From: Photobacterium iliopiscarium
GTDB taxonomy: Bacteria; Pseudomonadota; Gammaproteobacteria; Enterobacterales; Vibrionaceae
Length of the DNA: 64,000 nucleotides
NCBI RefSeq assembly: GCF_003026395.1
Contig: NZ_PYOO01000003.1
Location: 62,001-126,000, forward strand
Direction: 5' to 3'
Shown here: positions 1 through 8,650 of the stretch, piece after piece
How the letters are laid out: each line of letters starts with the position of its first letter
Position numbering within the stretch: the stretch's first letter is position 1
Notes under the pieces: model-generated
The model's database searches: none
Told to the model about the DNA's origin: nothing
What the model saw: only the letters and a program-made list of their open reading frames with translations
Translations under genes and position numbers: made by a program

Positions 1-42
1 GCATAATAAAAGCCAATCTAACTAGATTAAAAAACAATGATG

Positions 43-86
43 AACTGATCACTTCAGTAATTTTTCTTTATTGTCCGTGATCAGTT
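43..86. repeat. inverted repeat at window start
   Basis: AACTGATCAC (43-52) and GTGATCAGTT (77-86) are perfect reverse complements separated by 24 bases. The loop is T-rich and no U-run follows the second arm, so this is not a typical terminator. It lies upstream of the LysE-family gene in a 265-base stretch with no gene, where nothing else was recognised. Function unknown. Confidence 0.4.
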
Positions 87-265
87 TCAGTTTCAACACA
101 CCTTAAAAACCCATTTCAATTAACACTTAAATAACCAAAAACAGACGATTAATACACAAAACGACCTCAATACAGCAAAAAACACCCTCTACTGCTTGTA
201 ACCCATGGAATGGAGCTATTTATTGTGTAAAATATAGACTTCTACACTATAACGTTGTTCTTACC

Positions 266-916
266 ATGATTGATTTAAATGTATTACCGCTTTACCTCAC
301 CGCTGTGATTGCTCTACTACTCATTCCAGGCCCTGACATGTTACTTATTGCCAGTTCAAGCTTAACTTACGGTCGCAAAGTCGGTATTTATGCAAGTTTA
401 GGTAATGCAACCTCTGGTATTTTATTAACTATTTTAGCGGCTCTTGGTGTCTCTGCACTTATTGCAATGAATCCGATAGCACTGCATGTTTTACGTTTAG
501 TTGGCGGCGCGTATTTATTAAAAATGGGGTGGGATTGCATGCGCACCCATGCTGATGATGCACCTCAAGAATTAGAGCAATCTAATAAAATGGCATCAAC
601 GCTATACCGTCGTGCTGTTTTTACTAATCTACTCAATCCTAAAGCTCTGATTTTCTTTGTTCTGTTTTTACCACAATTTGTGTCTACTCACGTTGCCACA
701 TCATCAGGCGAACAGATGCTAATACTTGGCTTATTGCTTAATGTTTTAGGATTATTATTTAACTTATTTCTCGTCACCACCATTGGCATATTTGGTCAAT
801 CATTACTAAAAAATGAAAAATTCCGTAATAACCAACATAAATTTATGGGATTAATATTCTTTGTGTTGGCTATTTGGTTATTAGCATCACAATTACCAAC
901 ACCGCCAAGTATGTAA
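266..916 (+). CDS. LysE/RhtB-family amino-acid exporter
   Basis: A 216-residue polytopic inner-membrane protein of the LysE/RhtB translocator family, which exports amino acids or their derivatives by proton exchange. The N-terminal helix carries the family signature PGPDMLLI (P21-G22-P23) followed by the basic loop TYGRKVG. Further hydrophobic helices lie at about residues 40-65, 70-90, 115-140, 150-175 and 190-210. The length is normal for the family (200-220). No strong ribosome binding site is visible before the ATG. The gene stands alone and ends at a hairpin at 948-975. The substrate (threonine, homoserine, lysine, leucine or other) cannot be assigned from sequence alone. Confidence 0.9.
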   Translation: MIDLNVLPLYLTAVIALLLIPGPDMLLIASSSLTYGRKVGIYASLGNATSGILLTILAALGVSALIAMNPIALHVLRLVGGAYLLKMGWDCMRTHADDAPQELEQSNKMASTLYRRAVFTNLLNPKALIFFVLFLPQFVSTHVATSSGEQMLILGLLLNVLGLLFNLFLVTTIGIFGQSLLKNEKFRNNQHKFMGLIFFVLAIWLLASQLPTPPSM

Positions 917-947
917 ATTATTATTGATAACTATGTTTTCAACAAAA

Positions 948-975
948 AAAATGCCATTAATAATGATGGCATTTT
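948..975. terminator. hairpin terminator after LysE-family gene
   Basis: AAAATGCCAT (948-957) pairs with ATGGCATTTT (966-975) across an 8-base loop. The A and T tracts at the base would let it work in both directions. The remaining bases up to the next gene at 1219 hold no recognisable gene. Confidence 0.7.
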
Positions 976-1218
976 AAAAAATTCCAATATTTAGATGAAA
1001 AAAATGATTAGAAATAGACTATTAGACGAAATTAATGAATAGATAATGATGTCAATTTATATGAGAATTATTAGTCTATAAAATATGACTTGAATTTCAT
1101 CCTAAAAAACCTCATATACTTACCTTATCGATGTGTTGCGCAGGCTTACCTTTGCATTTCTTTTATTTAATGCGCACACAATATTACGCCCAGTATGTTG
1201 GGCGCATTAAGGATTATT

Positions 1219-2385
1219 ATGATTACTCACGTTGGCATTATTGATCAGGATCCTGTCCGTCTGATCACACCATTATTAGATGAAGCAGTACCTGCCGATA
1301 AAATGATATTTATTGGTACCGAAAAACAACAACAACAATATGATCGACTCGCCTCTATTTTAACTTCACGTAATATTATTGTTGAATTTTTCATTATTCC
1401 CGACATTATCAATGTCACCAAAATCAGACAACGTTTGAACCAACTTGCTGATCAATTAAAACAAGACAGCCGTGATGTATGGTTTAATGCAAGCTGTGGT
1501 TTGCGTCACCGTTTATTATCCGCTTATGAAGTCTTCCGCTCTTTCCATTGGCCTATCTACGTCATTGAACCTTTCAGTGATGAAATGTGCTGGTTGTTCC
1601 CCAATGATCGCGAACAACAACAAGTACAAGATCGCATTCAAATTTCTGATTATTTAACTATTTTTGGTGCACGTTGCGAGTTATCAGATAATCCAATGCC
1701 AGAATCTCTTAACGATCAGTTATGGGAACTGGGTCAACGTTGGGCAAGCTCTGCATTAGAATTAGGCCCAGGCTTAGCGACACTTAATTATCTAGCAACA
1801 ACCTGTCGTAAAGAACAAGTGTTAAATGTTGAGCTAAGTGAAAAGCAACAAGGCTATAAAGAACTTGGCACACTACTAACCGATTTAGAAGAAACAGGCC
1901 TTGCAACATACCATGATGGTATTTTGACATTTAAGCACGAAGAAGCGCGTCGATTTGCGAATGGTGAGTGGTTAGAAAGTTTAGTTCACAGTACGGTTCG
2001 TGCAATTCAAAACGAATTACCAACCATTCAAGATCACTCATTAGGCGTGCAGGTTTACCGTAAAATTGGTGAACGTGAAGTGCGCAATGAACTTGATGTG
2101 GCAACTATCGTCAATAATAAGCTGCATATAATCGAATGTAAGACCAAAGGTATGCGTGATGATGGCGATGATACCTTATACAAACTAGAATCCTTACGTG
2201 ACCTGCTAGGTGGCTTACAAGCGCGAGCAATGTTAGTCAGTTTCCGTCCGCTTCGTCATCACGATTTAGTCCGTGCACAAGATTTAGGGTTGGCGATTAT
2301 TGGTCCAGATCAACTGGGTGAGTTATATACCCATCTTCATGATTGGCTCAAAGGTGCCGGCGGCCAAGCGCATAATCCCGCGTAA
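1219..2385 (+). CDS. DUF1887 CARF-domain nuclease, Card1/VC1899-like
   Basis: A 388-residue protein with an N-terminal Rossmann-like CARF region (about 1-150) and a C-terminal PD-(D/E)xK nuclease domain. The nuclease core is visible as GEWLE (249-253), E291 with D293, and the ECK strand E306-C307-K308. In type III CRISPR systems, relatives of this family (Can2/Card1) are switched on by cyclic oligoadenylate and cut nucleic acid. No cas gene or array lies nearby. The CARF loop usually seen as GGTK reads CGLR here (NASCGLRHR, about 90-98), so the ligand may differ. The start at 1219 was preferred to the ATG at 1195 because TAAGGA sits five bases upstream. Domain family is confident; function outside CRISPR is unknown. 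Confidence 0.85.
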   Translation: MITHVGIIDQDPVRLITPLLDEAVPADKMIFIGTEKQQQQYDRLASILTSRNIIVEFFIIPDIINVTKIRQRLNQLADQLKQDSRDVWFNASCGLRHRLLSAYEVFRSFHWPIYVIEPFSDEMCWLFPNDREQQQVQDRIQISDYLTIFGARCELSDNPMPESLNDQLWELGQRWASSALELGPGLATLNYLATTCRKEQVLNVELSEKQQGYKELGTLLTDLEETGLATYHDGILTFKHEEARRFANGEWLESLVHSTVRAIQNELPTIQDHSLGVQVYRKIGEREVRNELDVATIVNNKLHIIECKTKGMRDDGDDTLYKLESLRDLLGGLQARAMLVSFRPLRHHDLVRAQDLGLAIIGPDQLGELYTHLHDWLKGAGGQAHNPA

Positions 2386-2420
2386 TCAGTAGCTAACACC
2401 ATAAAAAGTATCAATGATCA

Positions 2421-2448
2421 AAAAAGGCCTTCTTTTAAAGGCCTTTTT
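2421..2448. terminator. hairpin terminator after CARF nuclease gene
   Basis: AAAAAGGCCT (2421-2430) pairs with AGGCCTTTTT (2439-2448) around an 8-base loop. It serves the plus-strand nuclease gene and, read in reverse, could also serve the minus-strand small gene at 2492. Confidence 0.85.
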
Positions 2449-2491
2449 ATTTATCAAATAGGGTAAATCTCTTAATGTTGCTTCTCGATAC

Positions 2492-2722
2492 TTATCCAAG
2501 TCGATTAAAAACAACACCTGCGGCTTGCGGCTTCTGTGTGTGATGCTGACCATCATCTAATACCAATGTCACCGTGGTCGTACTTTCCCCTACTGTTGCA
2601 ATAATATCTCTTACAACAAACACATCATCTAAATAAGCAACCTTCATCTGTAATACAGGTGAAATAGGTAATGCAATAATATCTTGACGCCCATTCGGAA
2701 ATATAATTTTATAATCAATCAT
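2492..2722 (-). CDS. small hypothetical protein (76 residues)
   Basis: A 76-residue soluble protein of unknown function with no signal peptide, membrane helix or recognised motif. The alternation of hydrophobic and polar residues (for example TTVTLVLDDGQHH near 49-61) suggests a mostly beta fold. It lies convergent with the CARF nuclease gene and shares the hairpin at 2421-2448. A weak GAAG lies about 13 bases before the ATG. Coding status is supported by amino-acid composition and position between terminators, not by family recognition. Confidence 0.5.
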   Translation of the reverse strand: MIDYKIIFPNGRQDIIALPISPVLQMKVAYLDDVFVVRDIIATVGESTTTVTLVLDDGQHHTQKPQAAGVVFNRLG

Positions 2723-2849
2723 GTTTATAACTTCACTAAGCCCAACGAAGTACTATTCTACAACAAAAACAACCTAATGGTTAAACTCCCCCACTAACTC
2801 ATAGCATTATCGTATTGTTTTCATTATACCTGTGCGCTTTTAATGCAAA

Positions 2850-2875
2850 AAAGCCGACAGTAATCTATCGGCTTT
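2850..2875 (-). terminator. udp terminator
   Basis: AAAGCCGA (2850-2857) pairs with TCGGCTTT (2868-2875). On the minus strand the stem follows the udp stop codon by about 40 bases and is followed by a T-rich run. Confidence 0.75.
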
Positions 2876-2915
2876 CTAACATACATATTAAATAAATCGC
2901 GTTATTAGAAACGAC

Positions 2916-3683
2916 TTATTTAGTTAGCATCTGACGTGCAGCTTCAACAACAATCTTAATAGAACGTGCTTCAGTTGCTTTTAATGTTGCATGATCAGGA
3001 ATTTCTTTTTGAGTACGGTTAATAATAACACCCGCAACACAACCTGCACGTAAACCAGAACTTGCACACATAGTTAATAGTGTTGCAGATTCCATTTCAA
3101 AGTTCAGCACACCCATTTCTTGCCACTCTTTCATAGAGCCTTGGAAACGGCGAACTACACGACCAGAGAATGTGTCGTAACGCTCTTGGCCTGGGTAGAA
3201 TGTATCACTAGAAGCGGTAACACCCGTGTGTACAGTCGCACCAGCATCATCACACGCTTGCTTCATTGCTGTCGCTACAGTGAAATCAGCAACAGCAGGG
3301 AATTCCATTGGCGCAAAGTGTAGACTTGCACCATCAAGACGTACAGAACCCGTAGTTACAATCATATCGCCAGGGTTGATATGCGGTTGAATCGCACCTG
3401 TTGTACCAACACGAAGGAAAGTATTAACACCTAACTGGGCTAATTCTTCCACAGCAATAGATGTTGAAGGACCGCCAATACCAGTAGAACAAATTACAAC
3501 AGGTTTACCATCTAACTGCGCACGATATACAGTATATTCACGTGCACTTGCTAGGAATTCAGGGTTTTCCATTAGGTTGGCAATTTTTTCTACACGAGCA
3601 GGATCACCAGGAATAATTGCTAATTCAGCACCGTTAAGATCCGCTTTATTAACACCTAGGTGGAACACTTTATTGTCAGACAT
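2916..3683 (-). CDS. udp: uridine phosphorylase
   Basis: A 255-residue cytoplasmic enzyme that reversibly splits uridine with phosphate into uracil and ribose-1-phosphate, for pyrimidine salvage and use of nucleosides as carbon source. Family hallmarks are [10 protein letters not shown] near residue 25, the phosphate-binding stretch [16 protein letters not shown] near 70-85, RVGTTGAIQ, and [11 protein letters not shown] in the C-terminal half, where Glu and Met contact ribose. The open frame extends 36 codons upstream, but the start [10 protein letters not shown] at 3683 was chosen because it has an AAGGG ribosome binding site and gives the family length (about 253). A CRP-like site lies about 160 bases upstream. 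Confidence 0.96.
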   Translation of the reverse strand: MSDNKVFHLGVNKADLNGAELAIIPGDPARVEKIANLMENPEFLASAREYTVYRAQLDGKPVVICSTGIGGPSTSIAVEELAQLGVNTFLRVGTTGAIQPHINPGDMIVTTGSVRLDGASLHFAPMEFPAVADFTVATAMKQACDDAGATVHTGVTASSDTFYPGQERYDTFSGRVVRRFQGSMKEWQEMGVLNFEMESATLLTMCASSGLRAGCVAGVIINRTQKEIPDHATLKATEARSIKIVVEAARQMLTK

Positions 3684-3839
3684 AATGATACCCTTTAAAT
3701 TTAATCGCTCTGATTGTAGGAACAGAGATGGATAATTATCGTTAATTTTTGTGTTTTTTGACAGTAAACGTAATTCGTAACATAACAACAACGTCTGTCA
3801 AAATCTGACGTAACGATAGCGGAAGCTGAAACTGTTTTT

Positions 3840-3855
3840 AGTGAGTTAAATCACA
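3840..3855. promoter_or_regulatory. CRP-like binding site upstream of udp
   Basis: AGTGA-GTTAAA-TCACA matches the CRP consensus TGTGA-N6-TCACA at nine of ten core positions. It lies about 157 bases upstream of the udp start. In E. coli, udp is activated by CRP and repressed by CytR. The position is a sequence-based call only. Confidence 0.65.
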
Positions 3856-4003
3856 TTAACCAAAAGCAATATAATTTTTAGTTACATATTAATTGAACCA
3901 AGATCACGGCAAAACGTTTACCTATCGAGCCCATCACAAAAAAAAGCAACTTCATCATAACGTTTGTCACCGTTATTCACGTCAAATATTGCTATAAATA
4001 AAA

Positions 4004-4033
4004 AAGCAGAATGGTATTTAACCCATTCTGCTT
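4004..4033 (-). terminator. zntA-type gene terminator
   Basis: AAGCAGAATGG (4004-4014) pairs perfectly with CCATTCTGCTT (4023-4033). On the minus strand the stem follows the stop of the metal ATPase and is followed by a run of T. It separates that gene from the udp control region. Confidence 0.85.
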
Positions 4034-4071
4034 ATCATCATGACGCTAATAATATTACGTTATTAACCCCA

Positions 4072-6657
4072 TTATTGTTTCGGTTTAAAGCGTAGCAACC
4101 GCAAAGCATTTAATGTTACTAATGCTGTCGCACCACTATCGGCTAACACCGCAACCCATAACCCAGTAACACCCAATATCGTTGTCACTAAGAAAATACC
4201 TTTAAGCCCTAGCGCAAGACCAATGTTCTGACGAATATTATTTAAAGTCGCTCGCGATAATTCAATCATTACGGGTAGTTCTGACAATCGGTTATGTGTG
4301 ATGGCTGCATCTGCGGTTTCTAATGCCACATCAGTACCGCCTCCCATCGCAATACCAATAGTCGCAGTTTTCATGGCAGGCGCATCGTTAATACCATCAC
4401 CCACCATCGCTACACTGTGTAGATCATTAAGCTTGCGAATTTCAGTGACTTTATCAGCAGGTAATAAACTGGCGCGATAATCAATATTGATTTCTTTCGC
4501 AATTGCAGCAGCAGCCCGTGCATTATCACCGGTTAACATTACTGATTTAATACCTAACTGATGAAGCTTTTCTATCGCAATTAAGGCATCTTCACGTAAG
4601 TTATCCCGCCATGCGACTAACCCTACTGGCTGTGCATTACGCACTGCAACCACCAGCGTTTTACCTTCACTTTCTAGCATTAAGGCTTGTTGCTGTTGTG
4701 CTGCTGTCAACGTTATATCTTGAGGCAAACGATCAGCGGCACATAATAAGAACTTATCACCTTCGGTAATGCCTTGAATACCGCGACCTACTAAGGTTTC
4801 ACGTTCGGTCGCTTCAACTACTGATAACTGCTTTTCTTTAGCACGATTAACCACCGCTTTTGCTAATGGGTGCAATGATCCCGCTTCAATAGCAGCAGCT
4901 TGACGTAATAATTTCTCGTCGTCGTTATCCCAACAAATCATATCGGTTACAACAGGTTTACCTTCAGTCAGCGTACCTGTTTTATCAAACGCAACCACTT
5001 CAATATGACCCAGTTGTTCTAACGCCGCTCCCCCTTTAATTAATGCACCACGACGTGCCGCCGCAGCCAAACCTGATGTAATCGCAGCGGGAGTAGAGAT
5101 AACTAGTGCGCACGGACAAGCAATCAATAATAACGCTAACCCTTTGTAAATCCATTCATCCCAAGATTGACCAAATACCAGCGGTGGAATAATAACCACC
5201 AGCGCAGCCAATAAAATCATACTTGGCGTATACCAACGGCTGAATTTATCAAGGAAACGTTCTAATGGCGCTTTACGTGATTCAGCATCTTCAATCATAT
5301 GCAAAATACGATCGATGGCATTATCACCTTGAGCAGAAATAATGGTTAAGCGCACCACTTTATCCGATGCCATACTACCTGCCATGACTTTTTCGCCAGG
5401 TGTACGTTCAACAGGTACAGACTCCCCCGTTAATGCACTTTCATCAAAACTGGCGACAACATCAAGAACTTGACCATCTGCGGGTAAACGTTCACCCGGT
5501 ACAACTTCAATCACATCACCGGGTTTTAACTCCGCGGCAGATCGTTTGGTTCTCGAGCCATCAGCCGAAATAACCGTTGCTTCTTCTGGCACTAAATCCA
5601 TTAATGCTTTGACGCCACTACGTGCACGAGAAGCCGCATAACCTTCTAATTGTTCGCCAATAAGGAACAAGAAGATAACCATTGCCGCTTCAGCCGTTTC
5701 ACCAAGATACAAAGCACCAATAGCGGCAACCGACATCAATGTTTCAATAGAAAAAGGCGTACCAGATTTGGTTAAAACAACGGCTTTTTTCAAAATAGGG
5801 AATAAACCAACAATTGTTGTCAGCGTAAACGCGAATAACCCAACTTCTGTGGAAACTGTTTTATTTAAGACAAAAGAGATCACCATCATCAATGCGATAA
5901 CAATCACAGACAAATGCTGAATTAAGAAAGATTGGGTCGGTAGGTCAGCCGTTTTCGTTGTTGTAGAAACTAACGTAAAACCAGTTTGTCTTGATTTGTT
6001 TTCTATTTCAGATTTTAGCGTTTCAGGATCGGTCTGCTGATTATCATGAATATTAACAATTAATTTTTCAGTCGCAAACATCACTTTTGCTGTATCGACA
6101 GCCGCTAATGACATAATGGCTTTTTCAAGTTTAGCCGCGCAGCTAGGACAATCCATGCCTAACACTTTCCAGCTAAACGTTTTGCCATGAGCACTATTGG
6201 TTAGCGATGCTTCTAATGCTAATTCTTGTTCTTTACTCATCGTTGGTGCAGAGCAGCATTGACCACTATGATCATGGCTACTATGGTCATGTCCGCTATG
6301 ATCGTGAGCATCATGATTATCTGAATCGTGTTTATCACCATCATGCTGATGTTTATTTGCTAATTCTGGCTTATCACTGGCTGAAACATGTGCACCAGTA
6401 ATGGTAAAGTTATTTTTTTTTATCACTGAATGAATAGCATCATTTACAGAGGTTGAACAACAACTCCCCGCAGCAGGACCTTCTGTGTCGTTATCACCAC
6501 ACCCTTCAGAATCTTTATTGGTCGAGCAACAATCAGCACTGACACTTGAACAGCAATCCGTTGTTGCAGCAACCATAGTAACCGTTGCTTTATTTGCAAC
6601 GGTTGATTTTGTTGTATGAATATGATCTTTTTTATTATTACATTGAGCACACATCAT
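4072..6657 (-). CDS. zntA: P1B-type Zn/Cd/Pb-exporting ATPase with Cys/His-rich N-terminus
   Basis: An 861-residue inner-membrane ATPase that pumps divalent soft metals out of the cytoplasm. Visible are one heavy-metal-associated domain (GMDCPSC, C170/C173), the actuator TGES (410-413), the transmembrane metal site CPC (514-516), the phosphorylation motif DKTGT (D558) and GDGINDAPA near 745. It is over 100 residues longer than E. coli ZntA. The extra N-terminal region holds four Cys-Cys pairs (35-36, 43-44, 66-67, 134-135), further Cys at 3, 6 and 53, and ten His in 103-130. This probably buffers metal. Expression is likely metal-induced through the promoter at 6695-6726. Exact metal preference is inferred. 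Confidence 0.93.
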   Translation of the reverse strand: MMCAQCNNKKDHIHTTKSTVANKATVTMVAATTDCCSSVSADCCSTNKDSEGCGDNDTEGPAAGSCCSTSVNDAIHSVIKKNNFTITGAHVSASDKPELANKHQHDGDKHDSDNHDAHDHSGHDHSSHDHSGQCCSAPTMSKEQELALEASLTNSAHGKTFSWKVLGMDCPSCAAKLEKAIMSLAAVDTAKVMFATEKLIVNIHDNQQTDPETLKSEIENKSRQTGFTLVSTTTKTADLPTQSFLIQHLSVIVIALMMVISFVLNKTVSTEVGLFAFTLTTIVGLFPILKKAVVLTKSGTPFSIETLMSVAAIGALYLGETAEAAMVIFLFLIGEQLEGYAASRARSGVKALMDLVPEEATVISADGSRTKRSAAELKPGDVIEVVPGERLPADGQVLDVVASFDESALTGESVPVERTPGEKVMAGSMASDKVVRLTIISAQGDNAIDRILHMIEDAESRKAPLERFLDKFSRWYTPSMILLAALVVIIPPLVFGQSWDEWIYKGLALLLIACPCALVISTPAAITSGLAAAARRGALIKGGAALEQLGHIEVVAFDKTGTLTEGKPVVTDMICWDNDDEKLLRQAAAIEAGSLHPLAKAVVNRAKEKQLSVVEATERETLVGRGIQGITEGDKFLLCAADRLPQDITLTAAQQQQALMLESEGKTLVVAVRNAQPVGLVAWRDNLREDALIAIEKLHQLGIKSVMLTGDNARAAAAIAKEINIDYRASLLPADKVTEIRKLNDLHSVAMVGDGINDAPAMKTATIGIAMGGGTDVALETADAAITHNRLSELPVMIELSRATLNNIRQNIGLALGLKGIFLVTTILGVTGLWVAVLADSGATALVTLNALRLLRFKPKQ

Positions 6658-6694
6658 CGTTCTCCTTGGGTGCTATTCAGTTTTACTGATGATA

Positions 6695-6726
6695 ATTATA
6701 AACCTTTGAGTTAAGACCAAGGTCAA
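6695..6726 (-). promoter_or_regulatory. MerR-type stretched promoter and operator of the metal ATPase
   Basis: Read on the minus strand, TTGACC (6726-6721) and TATAAT (6700-6695) are separated by 20 bases, longer than the usual 17. The spacer holds an imperfect dyad, ACCTT(N12)AAGGT (6702-6723), with 8 of 11 arm positions matching. A long spacer with a central dyad is the hallmark of promoters twisted open by MerR-family metal sensors such as ZntR, CadR and CueR. The ATPase start codon lies 38 bases downstream of the -10. The regulator gene is not in this window. Confidence 0.75.
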
Positions 6727-6808
6727 GCAAAATAGCCACATATCACGGTACTCAAGTGATAATAATTATCAAAAATCAATAAATAGACGTTACACCCTCA
6801 GAGTTCAA

Positions 6809-7282
6809 TTAACGTAAGCGTCGTAAAACAGTGGCATTATCAATTACATCGCCCCAAAGCGTATAATCTAGTCCCTTATCAAAAATATATTCTGTCACTA
6901 GTGTTCTCACACAGTTAACCAACACCTCAGTATCCCATGGCTTTTCAAAATAACTTTCGATACGGGCTTTATTAATCGCAGCAATGGTATCTTGCTGGGT
7001 AGCTTGCCCCGTTAATAATACTTTTTTAGTGTGTATAAAGCGGTTGTCGTTTGCCACTAACGTCAATAACTCAACACCGCTTTTACCCGGCATCACATGA
7101 TCAGAAATAATAACCCCAATAAATTCACCCTCTGCATCAAGTTCATCCATTAACGCTAATGCTTCATCCGCTGACTCACAATCTTCCAATAAAAAAGACG
7201 GCTCAAACTCAGCTAAATCTTTTAATACTGCACTTAATACTTCACGTTGATCATCAACACAAATAATAGTGATTTTTTCCAT
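6809..7282 (-). CDS. single-domain response regulator (receiver only)
   Basis: A 157-residue receiver-domain protein. The acidic pocket is D10-D11, the phospho-acceptor is D61 in IISDHVMPGKSG, the switch Thr is T91 and the conserved Lys is K114 in EKPWD. About 35 residues follow the receiver domain with no recognised DNA-binding or enzymatic output domain. It lies 12 bases downstream of a histidine-kinase gene and is presumably its partner. Output may be through protein-protein contact or feedback on the kinase. Target unknown. Confidence 0.88.
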   Translation of the reverse strand: MEKITIICVDDQREVLSAVLKDLAEFEPSFLLEDCESADEALALMDELDAEGEFIGVIISDHVMPGKSGVELLTLVANDNRFIHTKKVLLTGQATQQDTIAAINKARIESYFEKPWDTEVLVNCVRTLVTEYIFDKGLDYTLWGDVIDNATVLRRLR

Positions 7283-7294
7283 AATAACCGTCCT

Positions 7295-8620
7295 TTACGT
7301 TATTGGTAATTTGATTCTAAATGTTGTTCGTTGATGATCGCTTTTAACGACTATCGTGCCCCCATAACTATTAACAATACGTCGAACTATTGCTAATCCC
7401 AATCCTAACCCAAATGATAATCCGCCTTTTTTCGTACTAAAATTTGGATTGAATATTTTACGACGTGTAGCTTCATCGATCATCGGTCCATTATTAGTAA
7501 TAGTAACTAACAACTTATTTTTTACACTTCGCGTAATAATTTCAATTTGTGGATTGTCAGTATGTTCCATTGCATCACATGCATTCTTGATCAGATTAAC
7601 CCAAATCTGTACCAACTCAGTGATGCTAGCGGTTACTGGCGGTAAAATTGCAGGTCGTAATACCACATCAACATAGCGTAAATTACTTTGTAATAATGCT
7701 AACGATTTATGTAATGTATCCGTGATATCAACATTCGGTACTCGTGCGTGATCACCACCACCAAGCTGTTTTACTGATCGTACAATACTAGCGGCATGTC
7801 GTGCTGCAAGTCGTATATCACGCAAATCACGACCGCTATCCCAACATATTAAGGCAGCATCAATATCTTTAAGCCAATCAGCGGGAACATCACCTTCGGG
7901 TAATGCACGCGCAAGGGTTCGAGCGTGTTCTCGACTCAATGTATACTGCTGCTGTAATACTTTGCTGCGTTCACGAACTTGGGCTGAACTAATACTTTGC
8001 CCATGATCGATACCATGTTGTAAAAATAGTCGCATTTGAGGCTGATTATCATCAACAAACTGGCTGATCGCGGTTTGGATATTCTCCGTTTTACTACTAA
8101 TCACACCAATCGCATTATTAAGCTCATGAGCAATCCCTGCCGCTAATTGACCTAAGGTCGTCATTTGTTCAGTGGCATACAATTTCTGCAACGCTTTTTC
8201 TTTTTCTAGTGCTGCTATTCCAGTAAGCATCTGCCGCATCGCTAACTCATGCACCATTACAGGCATAAATTGCTCAGCTAATGAACCATAATGCTCAGGC
8301 TCAACCGCTTGGGTCGATAAATCAATCCAAGCAATCTCACTGTCTTTTTCTGCAACAACCGTCGTAGAGGCAACAAGTGTTTGAGCAAAAAAACTGTGTA
8401 CGCCAAAGAACATCCCTTCTTTAACCACAAACACCTGCGCACTTAAATCATTTTCTTTACTATTTACATAGCCTGATAACTCACCTTGTTTTACCCAATA
8501 TAAGCGATCGTTATACCCATCTTGTCGCAAAACCTCCGTGCCAGCAGCAACAGCAATCATCGCCTTAGGATCTTGAAAATAAGTATCAATGATCCGTCGC
8601 AGTGCTTTTGGTTGATTCAT
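7295..8620 (-). CDS. sensor histidine kinase with N-terminal cyclic-nucleotide-binding-like domain
   Basis: A 441-residue protein without transmembrane helices. Residues 1-120 look like a CRP-type beta-roll (VLRQDGYNDRLYWVKQGELSGYV and EGMFFGVHSF). The dimerisation and phosphoacceptor box is AAGIAHELNNAIG with H165. The ATPase domain has the N box NLIKNACDAME and the G box FGLGLGLAIVRRI near the C-terminus. It is therefore a cytoplasmic sensor rather than a periplasmic one. The gene is 30 bases downstream of a DASS transporter and 12 bases upstream of a receiver-only regulator, so the three form one operon. The signal is unknown; binding of a nucleotide is inference only. Confidence 0.9.
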   Translation of the reverse strand: MNQPKALRRIIDTYFQDPKAMIAVAAGTEVLRQDGYNDRLYWVKQGELSGYVNSKENDLSAQVFVVKEGMFFGVHSFFAQTLVASTTVVAEKDSEIAWIDLSTQAVEPEHYGSLAEQFMPVMVHELAMRQMLTGIAALEKEKALQKLYATEQMTTLGQLAAGIAHELNNAIGVISSKTENIQTAISQFVDDNQPQMRLFLQHGIDHGQSISSAQVRERSKVLQQQYTLSREHARTLARALPEGDVPADWLKDIDAALICWDSGRDLRDIRLAARHAASIVRSVKQLGGGDHARVPNVDITDTLHKSLALLQSNLRYVDVVLRPAILPPVTASITELVQIWVNLIKNACDAMEHTDNPQIEIITRSVKNKLLVTITNNGPMIDEATRRKIFNPNFSTKKGGLSFGLGLGLAIVRRIVNSYGGTIVVKSDHQRTTFRIKLPIT

Positions 8621-8650
8621 AGCATCATCCTTGATCTAACGTTAACAACA

